A stretch of 7,063 nucleotides of DNA from Lysobacteraceae bacterium (lineage in GTDB: Bacteria > Pseudomonadota > Gammaproteobacteria > Steroidobacterales > Steroidobacteraceae), in NCBI GenBank assembly GCA_012516015.1, contig JAAYXG010000415.1:1-7063 (forward strand), read 5' to 3'. A program made the position numbers and the translations under genes. The notes under the pieces are model-generated. The model did not search any database. It had not been told where the DNA came from and was given only the letters and a program-made list of their open reading frames with translations. Within the stretch, counting starts at the first letter, position 1. Every line of letters begins with the position of its first letter. Of the stretch, positions 1-7,020 are shown piece by piece.

Positions 1-586
1 CGACGGTATCGTACGGCTGTGCGAATCGTTGTCGGATCGCGCGCTCGTCGTCGTGGATGAGGCCTATATCGAGTTCGCTGATGCGCAAAGTGTCGTTTCG
101 CTGCTCGATCGCTATCCCAATCTCGTTGTGCTGCGGACGCTCTCGAAAGCTTATGCGCTTGCGGGTGCGCGCTGCGGCGCCGTGCTGGCTCGAGCCGACA
201 TCGTTGCCCTGCTCGCCCGAGTGATCACGCCCTACGCGCTCCCGGCGCCGACCATCGATGCCGTGCTGCGCCTGACGGATGAGGCGCATCGAGCTGAAGC
301 GCGTGACCGCATCGCGAAAGTGCTGTCCGAACGCGCGCGAGTGTCGCGCGAGCTTGCGCGGGCGGCGCTCGTGCGCAAAGTGTGGCCGAGCGCGACGAAC
401 TTCTTGCTCGTCGAATGTACCGATGCGCAGCGTGTCTTGCGCGCAGCGTCTGCAGCCGGCCTCATTATTCGCGACACGCGCTCTCAGCCGGGACTCGCCG
501 ACTGCGTGCGCATCACGATCGGAACGCCGGAGCAGAACGATCGATTGTTGGAAGGCATTCGGCAGGCAAACGGGACAATGACATGA
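1..586 (+). CDS. hisC: Histidinol-phosphate aminotransferase, C-terminal part (5' truncated by window edge)
   Basis: PLP-dependent fold-type I aminotransferase that converts imidazole acetol phosphate plus glutamate to histidinol phosphate in the cytoplasm. The reading frame is open from base 2, giving 194 residues of a family that is usually about 350-360 long, so the N-terminal part lies upstream of the window. Visible landmarks, in partial-protein numbering, are the cofactor-contacting VVVDEAY (Asp19, Tyr22), the Schiff-base lysine in RTLSKAYALAGARCG (Lys49, codon 146-148), and the C-terminal VRITIGTPEQND with Arg170, the expected substrate-binding arginine. An in-frame TTG at 29 is internal, not a start, because homology continues upstream of it. 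The TGA stop overlaps the hisB ATG (ATGA at 583-586), so translation of the two genes is probably coupled. The match to HisC over other class I/II aminotransferases rests on the TLSKA-LAGARCG block, the VITPYALPAPT segment and the operon context. Confidence 0.95.
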   Translation, partial: DGIVRLCESLSDRALVVVDEAYIEFADAQSVVSLLDRYPNLVVLRTLSKAYALAGARCGAVLARADIVALLARVITPYALPAPTIDAVLRLTDEAHRAEARDRIAKVLSERARVSRELARAALVRKVWPSATNFLLVECTDAQRVLRAASAAGLIIRDTRSQPGLADCVRITIGTPEQNDRLLEGIRQANGTMT

Positions 587-1650
587 GCGGGAAGAAGGTG
601 TTGTTCATCGATCGCGACGGCACGATCATCGTCGAGCCGCCGGATCAACAGATCGACAGCTTGCAGAAGCTCGAGCTCGTTCCGGACGTGATTCCGGCGC
701 TGCTTCGGCTGCGCGACGCGGGGTACGTGTTCGTCCTCGTGAGCAATCAAGATGGGCTCGGCTCGGCGAGCTTCCCCGAGCCGAGTTTCAAAGAGCCGCA
801 CACGTTTCTGCAGTCGCTGCTGCGGTCGCAAGGCATCACGTTCGAGCGCGAGTTCATCTGCCCGCATTTTTCCGAGGATGGGTGCTCGTGCCGCAAGCCC
901 AAGACCGGCTTGCTCGACGAGTATCTTCGGACCGAATCCATCGACAAGCGCGCGAGCTTCGTCATCGGGGATCGGGAAACCGACCTCGAGCTGGCGAAGA
1001 ACATCGGCGTACAAGGCTTGCGCATCGGCTCAGACGGGCTCGACTGGCCGCGCATCGCCGATCAGCTGACGCGCCCGCGTCGCGTCGGTCGCGTGAGCCG
1101 CAAGACGAAGGAAACGGACATCTCGATCGAGTTGGATCTCGATCGCGAAGGGCCGATCGAAGTGTCGACCGGCATCGGCTTTTTCGATCACATGCTGGAG
1201 CAGATCGCGAAACATGGCGGGTTCTCGCTGCTGCTGGCCTGCAAGGGCGATCTGCACATCGACGAGCACCATACGGTCGAAGACTGCGCGCTCGCCTTGG
1301 GGCAGGCACTCAGACAAGCGCTGGGCGACAAGCGCGGCATCAATCGCTACGGCTTCGTGCTGCCGATGGACGAAGCGCTCGTTCAGGTCGCGATCGATCT
1401 GTCCGGGCGTCCCTACTTCGTCTTCGAGGGCAAGTTCGGGCGCGATCAGGTCGGCCAGTTGCCGACGGAGCTCGTTCCGCACTTTTTCCGGTCGCTTGCC
1501 GAGACACTCGGCGCGTCGCTCAACATTCAAGTCACGGGCGAGAATACGCATCACATGATCGAGGCGTGCTTCAAAGGTGTCGGACGCACGTTACGTCAGG
1601 CCATTCGCATCTCGGACACAGGGTTGCCGAGCACCAAGGGGGTGCTGTGA
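583..1650 (+). CDS. hisB: Bifunctional histidinol-phosphatase / imidazoleglycerol-phosphate dehydratase
   Basis: A 355-residue two-domain enzyme, the same length as the E. coli protein. Residues 1 to about 165 are a HAD-family histidinol-phosphatase. FIDRDGT holds the nucleophile Asp10 and acid/base Asp12, SNQDG (54-58) is HAD motif II, Cys93, His95, Cys101 and Cys103 form the zinc-binding loop, and GDRETD (129-134) is the Mg-binding motif. Residues from about 167 to 355 are the dehydratase that forms imidazole acetol phosphate. Its metal-binding motifs are FFDHMLEQIAKHG (201-213), DEHHTVED (227-234) and NTHHMIE (321-327), and it ends in PSTKGVL. The ATG at 583 is chosen because it puts every catalytic residue at its family position. 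The open frame extends further upstream only inside hisC. GGGA at 572-575 is a weak ribosome-binding stretch. The two domains catalyse steps separated by the HisC reaction. The gene overlaps hisC and hisH by 4 bases each. Confidence 0.97.
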   Translation: MSGKKVLFIDRDGTIIVEPPDQQIDSLQKLELVPDVIPALLRLRDAGYVFVLVSNQDGLGSASFPEPSFKEPHTFLQSLLRSQGITFEREFICPHFSEDGCSCRKPKTGLLDEYLRTESIDKRASFVIGDRETDLELAKNIGVQGLRIGSDGLDWPRIADQLTRPRRVGRVSRKTKETDISIELDLDREGPIEVSTGIGFFDHMLEQIAKHGGFSLLLACKGDLHIDEHHTVEDCALALGQALRQALGDKRGINRYGFVLPMDEALVQVAIDLSGRPYFVFEGKFGRDQVGQLPTELVPHFFRSLAETLGASLNIQVTGENTHHMIEACFKGVGRTLRQAIRISDTGLPSTKGVL

Positions 1651-2240
1651 CGCAGCTTGCGATCATCGACAGCGGCGGTGCGAACATCGCCTCGCTGCGA
1701 TTCGCGCTCGAGCGCATCGGCGCGGACTGCGTCGTCACGAAGGATTCGAAGGTGCTGCGAGAGTCGAGTCATGTGCTGCTTCCTGGCGTCGGTGCTGCGG
1801 CGGACTGCATGGCGCGGCTCCGCGATGCCGGGCTCATCGACACGATTCGCGGTCTGCGCCAGCCGCTGCTCGGCATTTGCGTCGGCATGCAGCTCTTGTA
1901 CGAGTCATCCGAGGAAGGCGATGTGGTGTGTCTCGGGCTCCTCCCAGGCCGCGTACAACGCGTGCAGCCGGATGCCGGGCTGCCGATTCCGCATATGGGC
2001 TGGAACCAGCTCGAGTTCGAGCAGAGCGCCCCCTTGTTGCACGACATCCATCCCGGCGATTACGTGTACTTCGTTCACAGCTACTGCGCCCCCGTCAGCG
2101 AGGCGACGCTCGCGCGGTGTACTTACGGCAGCTCCTTCTCCGCCATCGTTCAACGAGGGAACGTCTATGGCGCCCAGTTCCACCCGGAAAGGTCTGCGAG
2201 CGTCGGCTCGCAGTTGTTGCGTAATTTCATGCGCATTTGA
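1647..2240 (+). CDS. hisH: Imidazole glycerol phosphate synthase, glutaminase subunit HisH
   Basis: Class I glutamine amidotransferase of 197 residues (E. coli HisH is 196). It hydrolyses glutamine and channels ammonia into the barrel of its partner HisF. The catalytic triad is complete: Cys78 in LLGICVGMQLL, then His179 and Glu181 in QFHPERS. The oxyanion-region PGVG (46-49) and the HisH-typical PHMGWN (115-120) are also present. The start is GTG at 1647, sharing bases with the hisB stop (GTGA at 1647-1650). An AAGGGGG purine run at 1637-1643, inside the end of hisB, is the probable ribosome-binding site, and this start places the IIDSGGANI strand at the expected N-terminus. The chain ends at TGA 2238-2240, followed by the only true intergenic gap in the operon. 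No key residue is missing. Confidence 0.96.
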   Translation: MTQLAIIDSGGANIASLRFALERIGADCVVTKDSKVLRESSHVLLPGVGAAADCMARLRDAGLIDTIRGLRQPLLGICVGMQLLYESSEEGDVVCLGLLPGRVQRVQPDAGLPIPHMGWNQLEFEQSAPLLHDIHPGDYVYFVHSYCAPVSEATLARCTYGSSFSAIVQRGNVYGAQFHPERSASVGSQLLRNFMRI

Positions 2241-2251
2241 TATCGAATATC
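2239..2251. repeat. Small AT-rich inverted repeat at the hisH/hisA gap
   Basis: GATAT-CGA-ATATC forms a 5-bp stem with a 3-base loop, starting inside the hisH stop codon and running into the 35-base gap before hisA. The patch is clearly more AT-rich than its surroundings. As an RNA hairpin it would be weak, and it has no following T-tract, so I do not call it a terminator. It could be a protein-binding dyad, a minor mRNA structure or chance. Confidence 0.2.
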
Positions 2252-2275
2252 GCCCTTCCCTAGCCTCCTGACACC

Positions 2276-3034
2276 ATGGAACTGATTCCCGCCATCGATC
2301 TCAAGGCCGGCCGCTGCGTGCGCTTGTACAAAGGCGACTTCGCCGCAGAAACGGTGTACTCGAACGATCCCGCGAGCGTGCTCGATCGCTATGTGAAGCT
2401 TGGTGCGCGGCGCGTGCACGTGGTCGATCTCGATGGCGCAAAGGACGGCGAGCAACCCAACCGCAAGATCGTCGAGCAACTCGCGGCGCGTCGGGACGCG
2501 AAGCTGCAAGTGGGCGGCGGGCTGCGAACGCTGGCGCGCGTGCAGGCGCTACTCGGCAGCGGCGTCGAGCGAGCCGTCATCGGGAGCATCGCCGTCACGA
2601 CGCCGGAAGAAGTCCTCGATTGGTTTGGAGTCCTCGACCCTAAGCGGATCGTCCTTGCGCTCGACGTACGCATCGACGCATCCGGTGTTCCGTTGCTGAC
2701 GACGCACGGATGGCAGCAAACTTCCCAGACGACGCTGTGGAGCGCGGTCGAGACCTATCTCGGAGCGGGCCTCACGCACGTGCTCTGCACCGACGTCTCT
2801 CGCGACGGAGCGCTCACCGGGCCGAATCTGGAGCTGTATGCCGAAGCCGTGCGCCGCTTCCCCGAGGTCGAGTGGCAGGCGTCCGGCGGCGTCTCATCCG
2901 GCTCCGATCTGCAAGCATTGCGCGAGTGCGGCGTTGCCGCCGTGATCAGCGGCAAGGCCATGCTCGAGAACAAGATTCCTCCAGAGGAGTTGCAGTCATT
3001 CTTGCCAAACGCATCATCCCGTGTCTCGACGTAA
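2276..3034 (+). CDS. hisA: ProFAR isomerase HisA (phosphoribosylformimino-AICAR-P isomerase)
   Basis: A (beta/alpha)8-barrel enzyme of 252 residues (the family is usually near 245) that catalyses the Amadori-type isomerisation of ProFAR to PRFAR, the substrate of HisH-HisF. The N-terminal [20 protein letters not shown] carries catalytic Asp8, and VLALDVR carries the second catalytic aspartate, Asp130. The phosphate-binding loops are QVGGGLR (78-84) and ASGGVSS near the C-terminus, with [13 protein letters not shown] (172-184) between them. The ATG at 2276 is chosen because it gives the conserved N-terminus. It lies 35 bases after hisH and has no Shine-Dalgarno-like purine run: the leader just before it reads CCTCCTGACACC. 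The last 11 codons and the stop overlap the start of hisF out of frame, so the tail of HisA (about residues 242-252) is constrained by the conserved HisF N-terminus. Confidence 0.96.
   Translation: MELIPAIDLKAGRCVRLYKGDFAAETVYSNDPASVLDRYVKLGARRVHVVDLDGAKDGEQPNRKIVEQLAARRDAKLQVGGGLRTLARVQALLGSGVERAVIGSIAVTTPEEVLDWFGVLDPKRIVLALDVRIDASGVPLLTTHGWQQTSQTTLWSAVETYLGAGLTHVLCTDVSRDGALTGPNLELYAEAVRRFPEVEWQASGGVSSGSDLQALRECGVAAVISGKAMLENKIPPEELQSFLPNASSRVST
2983..2989 (+). promoter_or_regulatory. Shine-Dalgarno sequence for hisF
   Basis: AGAGGAG, a near-ideal anti-16S complement, lies within the 3' end of hisA and is separated by 8 bases from the ATT codon at 2998. It is the strongest ribosome-binding match next to any start in this operon. 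It decides the hisF start, because no ATG, GTG or TTG follows in the hisF frame at a workable distance. The TTG at 2990-2992 is in the hisA frame. Confidence 0.7.
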
Positions 3035-3765
3035 GAGACGGGCAAGTCGTCAAGGGCGTGCGCTTTCGCGATCACGTCGTCGTCGGCGATATCCTCGAGC
3101 TCGCGCAACGCTACCGCGACGAGGGCGCCGATGAGCTCGTCTTCTATGACATCACCGCGAGTCCCGAAGGCCGCTCCGTCGATCGCAGCTGGGTTCGACG
3201 CGTTGCGCGCGTGCTCGACATTCCTTTCTGCGTCGCGGGGGGCATTCGCAGTGTCGCCGATGCGGAGGAAGTCCTCGGCGAAGGCGCCGAGAAGATCTCG
3301 ATCAACTCCCCTGCCCTGGCGGACCCGGACCTCATCACGCGGTTGAGCACGCGCTTCGGTGCCCAATGCGTCGTCGTCGGCATCGATAGTCAGACGGTCG
3401 ACGGCACGTATCAGGTGTACCAATACACCGGCGACCCGAACCGCTCGCGCAACACCGCTCGGCGCACGATCGACTGGGTGCGCGAGGCGCAGGAACGGGG
3501 CGCGGGTGAGATCGTCCTCAACTGCATGGCGAGCGATGGCGTTCGTCGCGGCTACGACATCGCCCAACTGGCTGCCGTAAGACGCGAATGCACGGTCCCA
3601 TTGATCGCATCAGGCGGCGCTGGAGCGCCGGAGCATTTCGTCGAGGTATTTCGCAGCGCGAACGTCGACGGTGCGCTCGCTGCGAGTGTGTTTCACAGCG
3701 GCAGCCTGCCGATCCCGACTCTCAAATCCTTCCTTCGAGAGGCTTCGATCGAGATCCGACCATGA
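2998..3765 (+). CDS. hisF: Imidazole glycerol phosphate synthase, cyclase subunit HisF (probable ATT start)
   Basis: A (beta/alpha)8-barrel cyclase of 255 residues that combines PRFAR with ammonia from HisH to give imidazole glycerol phosphate and AICAR. The protein opens [19 protein letters not shown], the highly conserved HisF N-terminus. Counting the ATT at 2998 as residue 1, the catalytic aspartates fall exactly at Asp11 (CLDVRDG) and Asp130 (VVGIDS). Other landmarks are YDITAS (50-55), VAGGIRS (79-85), KISINS (99-104) and the C-terminal phosphate loop [12 protein letters not shown]. There is no ATG, GTG or TTG at the expected position. The nearest upstream in-frame alternative is GTG at 2926, which would add 24 arginine-rich residues with no family counterpart. 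A strong Shine-Dalgarno (2983-2989) supports ATT. The gene overlaps hisA by 37 bases in another frame and hisIE by 4 bases (ATGA at 3762-3765). Function is certain; the exact start is probable. Confidence 0.93.
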   Translation: MLAKRIIPCLDVRDGQVVKGVRFRDHVVVGDILELAQRYRDEGADELVFYDITASPEGRSVDRSWVRRVARVLDIPFCVAGGIRSVADAEEVLGEGAEKISINSPALADPDLITRLSTRFGAQCVVVGIDSQTVDGTYQVYQYTGDPNRSRNTARRTIDWVREAQERGAGEIVLNCMASDGVRRGYDIAQLAAVRRECTVPLIASGGAGAPEHFVEVFRSANVDGALAASVFHSGSLPIPTLKSFLREASIEIRP

Positions 3766-4388
3766 AAACAGAAGAGATCGATACGCTTGCGTGGGAGAAA
3801 GGCGGCGGGTTGCTCCCGGCCGTCGTGCAAGACGCGAAAAGCGGCAGCGTCTTGATGCTCGGCTACATGAATCGCGAGTCGCTGCGCTCGACGCTTACGG
3901 ATGGACGGGTCACGTTCTTCAGTCGCAGCAAGAATCGCCTCTGGACCAAGGGCGAGACGACGGGGCATTTCCTCGATGTCGTTTCGGTGCAGGCCGATTG
4001 CGATCGCGACGCCTTGCTGATCACCGCGGACCCTAAAGGGCCGACGTGTCATACGGGTGCTCGAAGCTGCTTCGGCGAGGTTCTGACGGATGCGCAAGAA
4101 GTTGCCTTCCTCACGCGGTTGGAAGGCGTGATTGCACAACGCATTCGCGATCGCCCGGAGGGCAGCTACACGGCGCGGCTATGGTCGGAAGGTCCGACTC
4201 GTATCGCACAAAAGGTCGGGGAGGAAGGCGTCGAAGTGGCACTCGCCGCCGTCACCCAACCCGACGATCGCCTGATCGGCGAATCGGCCGATCTACTCTT
4301 TCATCTCGCATTGCTCCTCAAGAGCCGCAATCTGTCCTTGAGCGATGCGGTCAGGGAGCTCGAGCAGCGGCACCGAACGAAGCCATAG
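3762..4388 (+). CDS. hisIE: Bifunctional phosphoribosyl-AMP cyclohydrolase / phosphoribosyl-ATP pyrophosphatase
   Basis: A 208-residue fusion (E. coli HisIE is 203) that catalyses steps two and three of histidine synthesis: hydrolysis of PR-ATP to PR-AMP, then opening of the adenine ring. The N-terminal cyclohydrolase (about 1-115) shows GYMNRESL (34-41), the Mg-binding aspartates in [10 protein letters not shown] (Asp79, Asp81, Asp83), and zinc-ligand cysteines Cys80, Cys96 and Cys103 ([11 protein letters not shown]). The C-terminal pyrophosphohydrolase (about 118-208) shows [10 protein letters not shown] (135-144), [10 protein letters not shown] (150-159) and [13 protein letters not shown] (174-186), the all-alpha HisE metal site. 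The ATG at 3762 overlaps the hisF stop (ATGA), so coupled translation is likely; GAGA at 3751-3754 is only a weak ribosome-binding stretch. It is the last gene of the operon, stopping at TAG 4386-4388, 19 bases from the convergent lysAC stop. Confidence 0.96.
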   Translation: MKTEEIDTLAWEKGGGLLPAVVQDAKSGSVLMLGYMNRESLRSTLTDGRVTFFSRSKNRLWTKGETTGHFLDVVSVQADCDRDALLITADPKGPTCHTGARSCFGEVLTDAQEVAFLTRLEGVIAQRIRDRPEGSYTARLWSEGPTRIAQKVGEEGVEVALAAVTQPDDRLIGESADLLFHLALLLKSRNLSLSDAVRELEQRHRTKP

Positions 4389-4407
4389 CGGCCACCTACG
4401 TCGATTG

Positions 4408-7020
4408 TTAGTCGTCGTGCCCCAGCACGACCTCCACCGCCGGTTCTCTCAAGTTGTACGTCGAGCTCATTGCTCGTCCGTACGCACCTGCAGTCGCGAC
4501 GAGCAGCACGTCGCCTTCCTTCGACGGCGGAAGCAAGCGATCGACTCCAAGCTGATCGCCCGTTTCGCAGATCGGACCCACGACGTTCACGACCTCTGAG
4601 GCTGCCTCATCGAGCCGCGTTAGATTCAGAATCTCGTGATGTGCGCCATAGAGCGCGGGGCGGATCAGCGAGTTCATACCGGTCGCAACGCCGACGTAGC
4701 GCACTTCGCCCTTGCCCTTGAGCTGCGTTACCGTCGCGAGCAACACGCCGGCCTCCGCAACGAGATACCGGCCGGGCTCTATCCAGAAGGCAATGTGCGG
4801 ATGCGCCGCCTTGAGCGCCGTCAGAATCGCGCCGAACTCCGCCAACACGACACCAGGCTGGCCAAGCCGCTCGGGGACGCCGAGCCCACCGCCCAAATCG
4901 ATCGTACGTACGTCTTTGAAACGCGTCGTCAGGTCCGCAAGCGTGTCGCCGACCTGCTTCCAGTTGTCGACGGTGAACACGCCGCTGCCCGTGTGGGCAT
5001 GCAATCCCACGACTCTCGCGCCGGCTGCCTCGACGAGCTTTTCGAGCTCCTCCATTTCGAATAGCGGCACGCCGAACTTGGAGTGCACGCCCGCGGTACG
5101 CACTTTGTCGTGATGTCCGCGTCCGTAGCCCGTGTCGACGCGCACGAACACGTCGCGCCCCTTGAACAGGGTCGGCCATTCGCGGATCGGATGGAGATTG
5201 TCGAGTGTCAGGGCGATATCGTGCTTCAGCGCCCATTCGTACTCCGCGCGCGGCGCGAAGTTCGGCGTGAACAAGATGCGCTTGCGATCGAGGTCGGGCA
5301 CCGACCTCAGAACGTGCTCGACTTCGGCTCGCGAAACGCACTCGAACCCGAGCCCTTCCGCTGCGAAGGTGCGCAGAATGTCGGCATGCCAGTTTGCCTT
5401 CAAGGCATACAGCACAGCGTCTATCCCTGGTAGCGCCTTGAGTGCCCGCGCCTTCTGCCGCAACGTTTCGAGGTCATAGACGAATGCTGCACCGTGCTCC
5501 TTTCCGATCCGCGGCAGATCGGCGCGGCGCTCGTGCCACCACTGTCGAGGCGCACCGTTCGGCTTGCCCGGGGGGCCGTACAGCTCCTCCCAGGTCGGGC
5601 CTAGCACGGGATCGCCGGTCATCTTCCGAATCGCGATTTCGTGCAAGCGGCCGACGAGCCTATCGCCCTGTTCCTCGTCGATCACGAAGGTGATGTTGAG
5701 GTCGTTCGCGGCCTGCGTGACGAGATAGATCTTCTGCTCTTCGAAGAGCTCGAGCGCCTCGCCCAACCGATGCAGGATCGCGCGAATGTTGCGGCCGACG
5801 AGGCTCACGGCCGCACATGGCCCGATGACTTGTACGCGACACAGTTTCGACAGATCGAGCACCAAGGCATCGAGCGCGGCGCGATCGAGCGAGTTTGCGG
5901 CCGGATCGAGCGAGACCGTCACGCTCGTTTCGGACGTCGATACGAGGTCGATCGAGAGGCCATGCTGCTTGAAGACTTGGAATGCGTCGGCGAGAAACCC
6001 GACCGAATGCCACATCCCGACCGTTTCCATCGAAACGAGCGTAATGTTCTTCTTGATCGTGACCGCCTTCACTTGGGCGGCGACATTGCCGCCGTGGGTC
6101 GTAATGACGGTCCCTTCGAGCTTCGGTGTCTGCGTCGCGTAGATGTAGAGCGGGATGCCGTACTGCTTCACCGGCATGATGCAGCGGGGATGAAGCACCT
6201 TCGCTCCTGCGCTCGCGATTTCCTGCGCTTCCTCGTACTCGAGCGCACGGAGCAGACGAGCGGTGGGAACCGAGCGCGGATTCGCGCTGAACATGCCCGG
6301 CACGTCCGTGAACGTCTCGAACCGTCTCGCCTGCAACTTGGCGGCGAAGTACGCACCCGAGGTATCCGAACCGCCCCGTCCGAGCAGCACGGTGTCTCCG
6401 TGCTCATCGCTCGCGATGAAGCCCTGAGTGATCCACACCGTGCCGGACAGCGACCAGCGCTGCTGCAGCTCGAGGTCGGGTTCGAAAGCGCAGGTCGCGG
6501 ATAGATAACTCGCGCGCATGCTCGCGTTCTTGCGCGGCTCGGCTTTGAGCACCGTCCGCGCGTCCACCCATTGCACGTCGAGCCCTTGTGCGGCGAGATA
6601 CGAGGCGCCAAGACGGGTCGCCATCAGCTCGCCCTGCGCCATCACGCGCGCGCGCAGCCGCTCGCTGATCTCGCCGACGAGCGCGATGCCGGAGGCAATC
6701 TGACGCAAGCGCTTGAACTGCTCCTCTAGATCCGGCCCAGGCGTCACACCGAGATCGCGCGCCAAATCGCGATGGCGCTGTTCGATCTGCTGCATGACCG
6801 GCTGCCAATCGCCGTTCAACGCCTGAGCCAATAGCTGTTCCAGCCGATCCGTAATGCCGGACAATGCCGAGTGAACGATGACGGGCCGCAGGCCTTCCGC
6901 GAGCCGATCGCGAACGACGTCCACGATGTTCTTCCAGTTCGTGACCGACGAGACACTGGTACCGCCGAACTTGAGCACCACAAATGGCGAGCCGCCGGGT
7001 GCGGGAGTAGCCGTCGTCAT
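4408..7020 (-). CDS. lysAC: Bifunctional aspartate kinase / diaminopimelate decarboxylase
   Basis: An 870-residue fusion carrying the first and last enzymes of lysine synthesis. The N-terminal aspartate kinase (about 13-310) shows KFGGTSV (17-23), GRGGSDTSG (214-222) and FTDVPGMFSANPR (237-249). Two ACT-type regulatory domains follow (about 318-390 and 395-465: KNITLVSMETVGM, then AAVSLVGRNI), which in this family bind lysine or threonine for feedback control. The C-terminal diaminopimelate decarboxylase (about 505-870) is a PLP alanine-racemase-fold enzyme. Its landmarks are the Schiff-base lysine Lys541 in YALKANWHADIL, HTGSG (676-680), DLGGGLGVPE (708-717), EPGRYLVAEAG (748-758), the active-site Cys818 in ICETGD, and Tyr855 in MSSTYN. 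A linker of about 40 residues (466-505) joins the halves, with no frameshift. I chose the ATG at 7020, with GGGG 8 bases upstream. A TTG at 7050 would add ten residues (MSLFNFGVPC) but has no good ribosome-binding site. The length fits the fusion known from Xanthomonadales. No homoserine dehydrogenase domain is present. Confidence 0.95.
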   Translation of the reverse strand: MTTATPAPGGSPFVVLKFGGTSVSSVTNWKNIVDVVRDRLAEGLRPVIVHSALSGITDRLEQLLAQALNGDWQPVMQQIEQRHRDLARDLGVTPGPDLEEQFKRLRQIASGIALVGEISERLRARVMAQGELMATRLGASYLAAQGLDVQWVDARTVLKAEPRKNASMRASYLSATCAFEPDLELQQRWSLSGTVWITQGFIASDEHGDTVLLGRGGSDTSGAYFAAKLQARRFETFTDVPGMFSANPRSVPTARLLRALEYEEAQEIASAGAKVLHPRCIMPVKQYGIPLYIYATQTPKLEGTVITTHGGNVAAQVKAVTIKKNITLVSMETVGMWHSVGFLADAFQVFKQHGLSIDLVSTSETSVTVSLDPAANSLDRAALDALVLDLSKLCRVQVIGPCAAVSLVGRNIRAILHRLGEALELFEEQKIYLVTQAANDLNITFVIDEEQGDRLVGRLHEIAIRKMTGDPVLGPTWEELYGPPGKPNGAPRQWWHERRADLPRIGKEHGAAFVYDLETLRQKARALKALPGIDAVLYALKANWHADILRTFAAEGLGFECVSRAEVEHVLRSVPDLDRKRILFTPNFAPRAEYEWALKHDIALTLDNLHPIREWPTLFKGRDVFVRVDTGYGRGHHDKVRTAGVHSKFGVPLFEMEELEKLVEAAGARVVGLHAHTGSGVFTVDNWKQVGDTLADLTTRFKDVRTIDLGGGLGVPERLGQPGVVLAEFGAILTALKAAHPHIAFWIEPGRYLVAEAGVLLATVTQLKGKGEVRYVGVATGMNSLIRPALYGAHHEILNLTRLDEAASEVVNVVGPICETGDQLGVDRLLPPSKEGDVLLVATAGAYGRAMSSTYNLREPAVEVVLGHDD
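4414..4431. terminator. GC-rich hairpin at the his/lysAC convergent junction (possible bidirectional 3'-end structure)
   Basis: GTCGTGC-CCCA-GCACGAC is a perfect 7-bp inverted repeat with a 4-base loop. It lies 25 bases after the hisIE stop and inside the last codons of lysAC (encoding VLGHD). It can fold in both the his and the lysAC transcripts. Neither strand has a U-tract after the stem, so it is not a canonical intrinsic terminator. It could be a 3'-end stabilising structure, a Rho-related end or a by-product of the coding sequence. It is the only strong stem I saw near this junction. Confidence 0.3.

Noticed and set aside
382..582. Upstream extension of the hisB reading frame into hisC
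   Set aside because: The frame is open from an ATG at 382, but the added residues are an arginine/alanine-rich shadow of hisC. The HisB family start and residue numbering fit the ATG at 583.
2237..2266. Possible internal promoter before hisA (TTGATA at 2237 with TAGCCT at 2261)
   Set aside because: The -35-like hexamer is good, but the -10 match is only three of six bases and the start of transcription would fall at or inside the beginning of hisA.
2755..3567. Long open frame (270 codons) on the - strand opposite hisA/hisF
   Set aside because: It lies entirely antisense to two certain genes, has a composition typical of GC-rich reverse-frame shadows and shows no recognisable motif or ribosome-binding site.
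3610..3635. GGCGCT-GG-AGCGCC inverted repeat within hisF
   Set aside because: It falls in the codons of the conserved ASGGAGAPE phosphate loop and has a 2-base loop, so it is best explained by coding sequence.
5641..6504. Open frame of 287 codons on the + strand opposite lysAC
   Set aside because: Its sequence is dominated by Arg, Glu, Asp, His and Leu, as expected for the antisense of a GC-rich coding region. No family is recognisable and lysAC is intact on the other strand.
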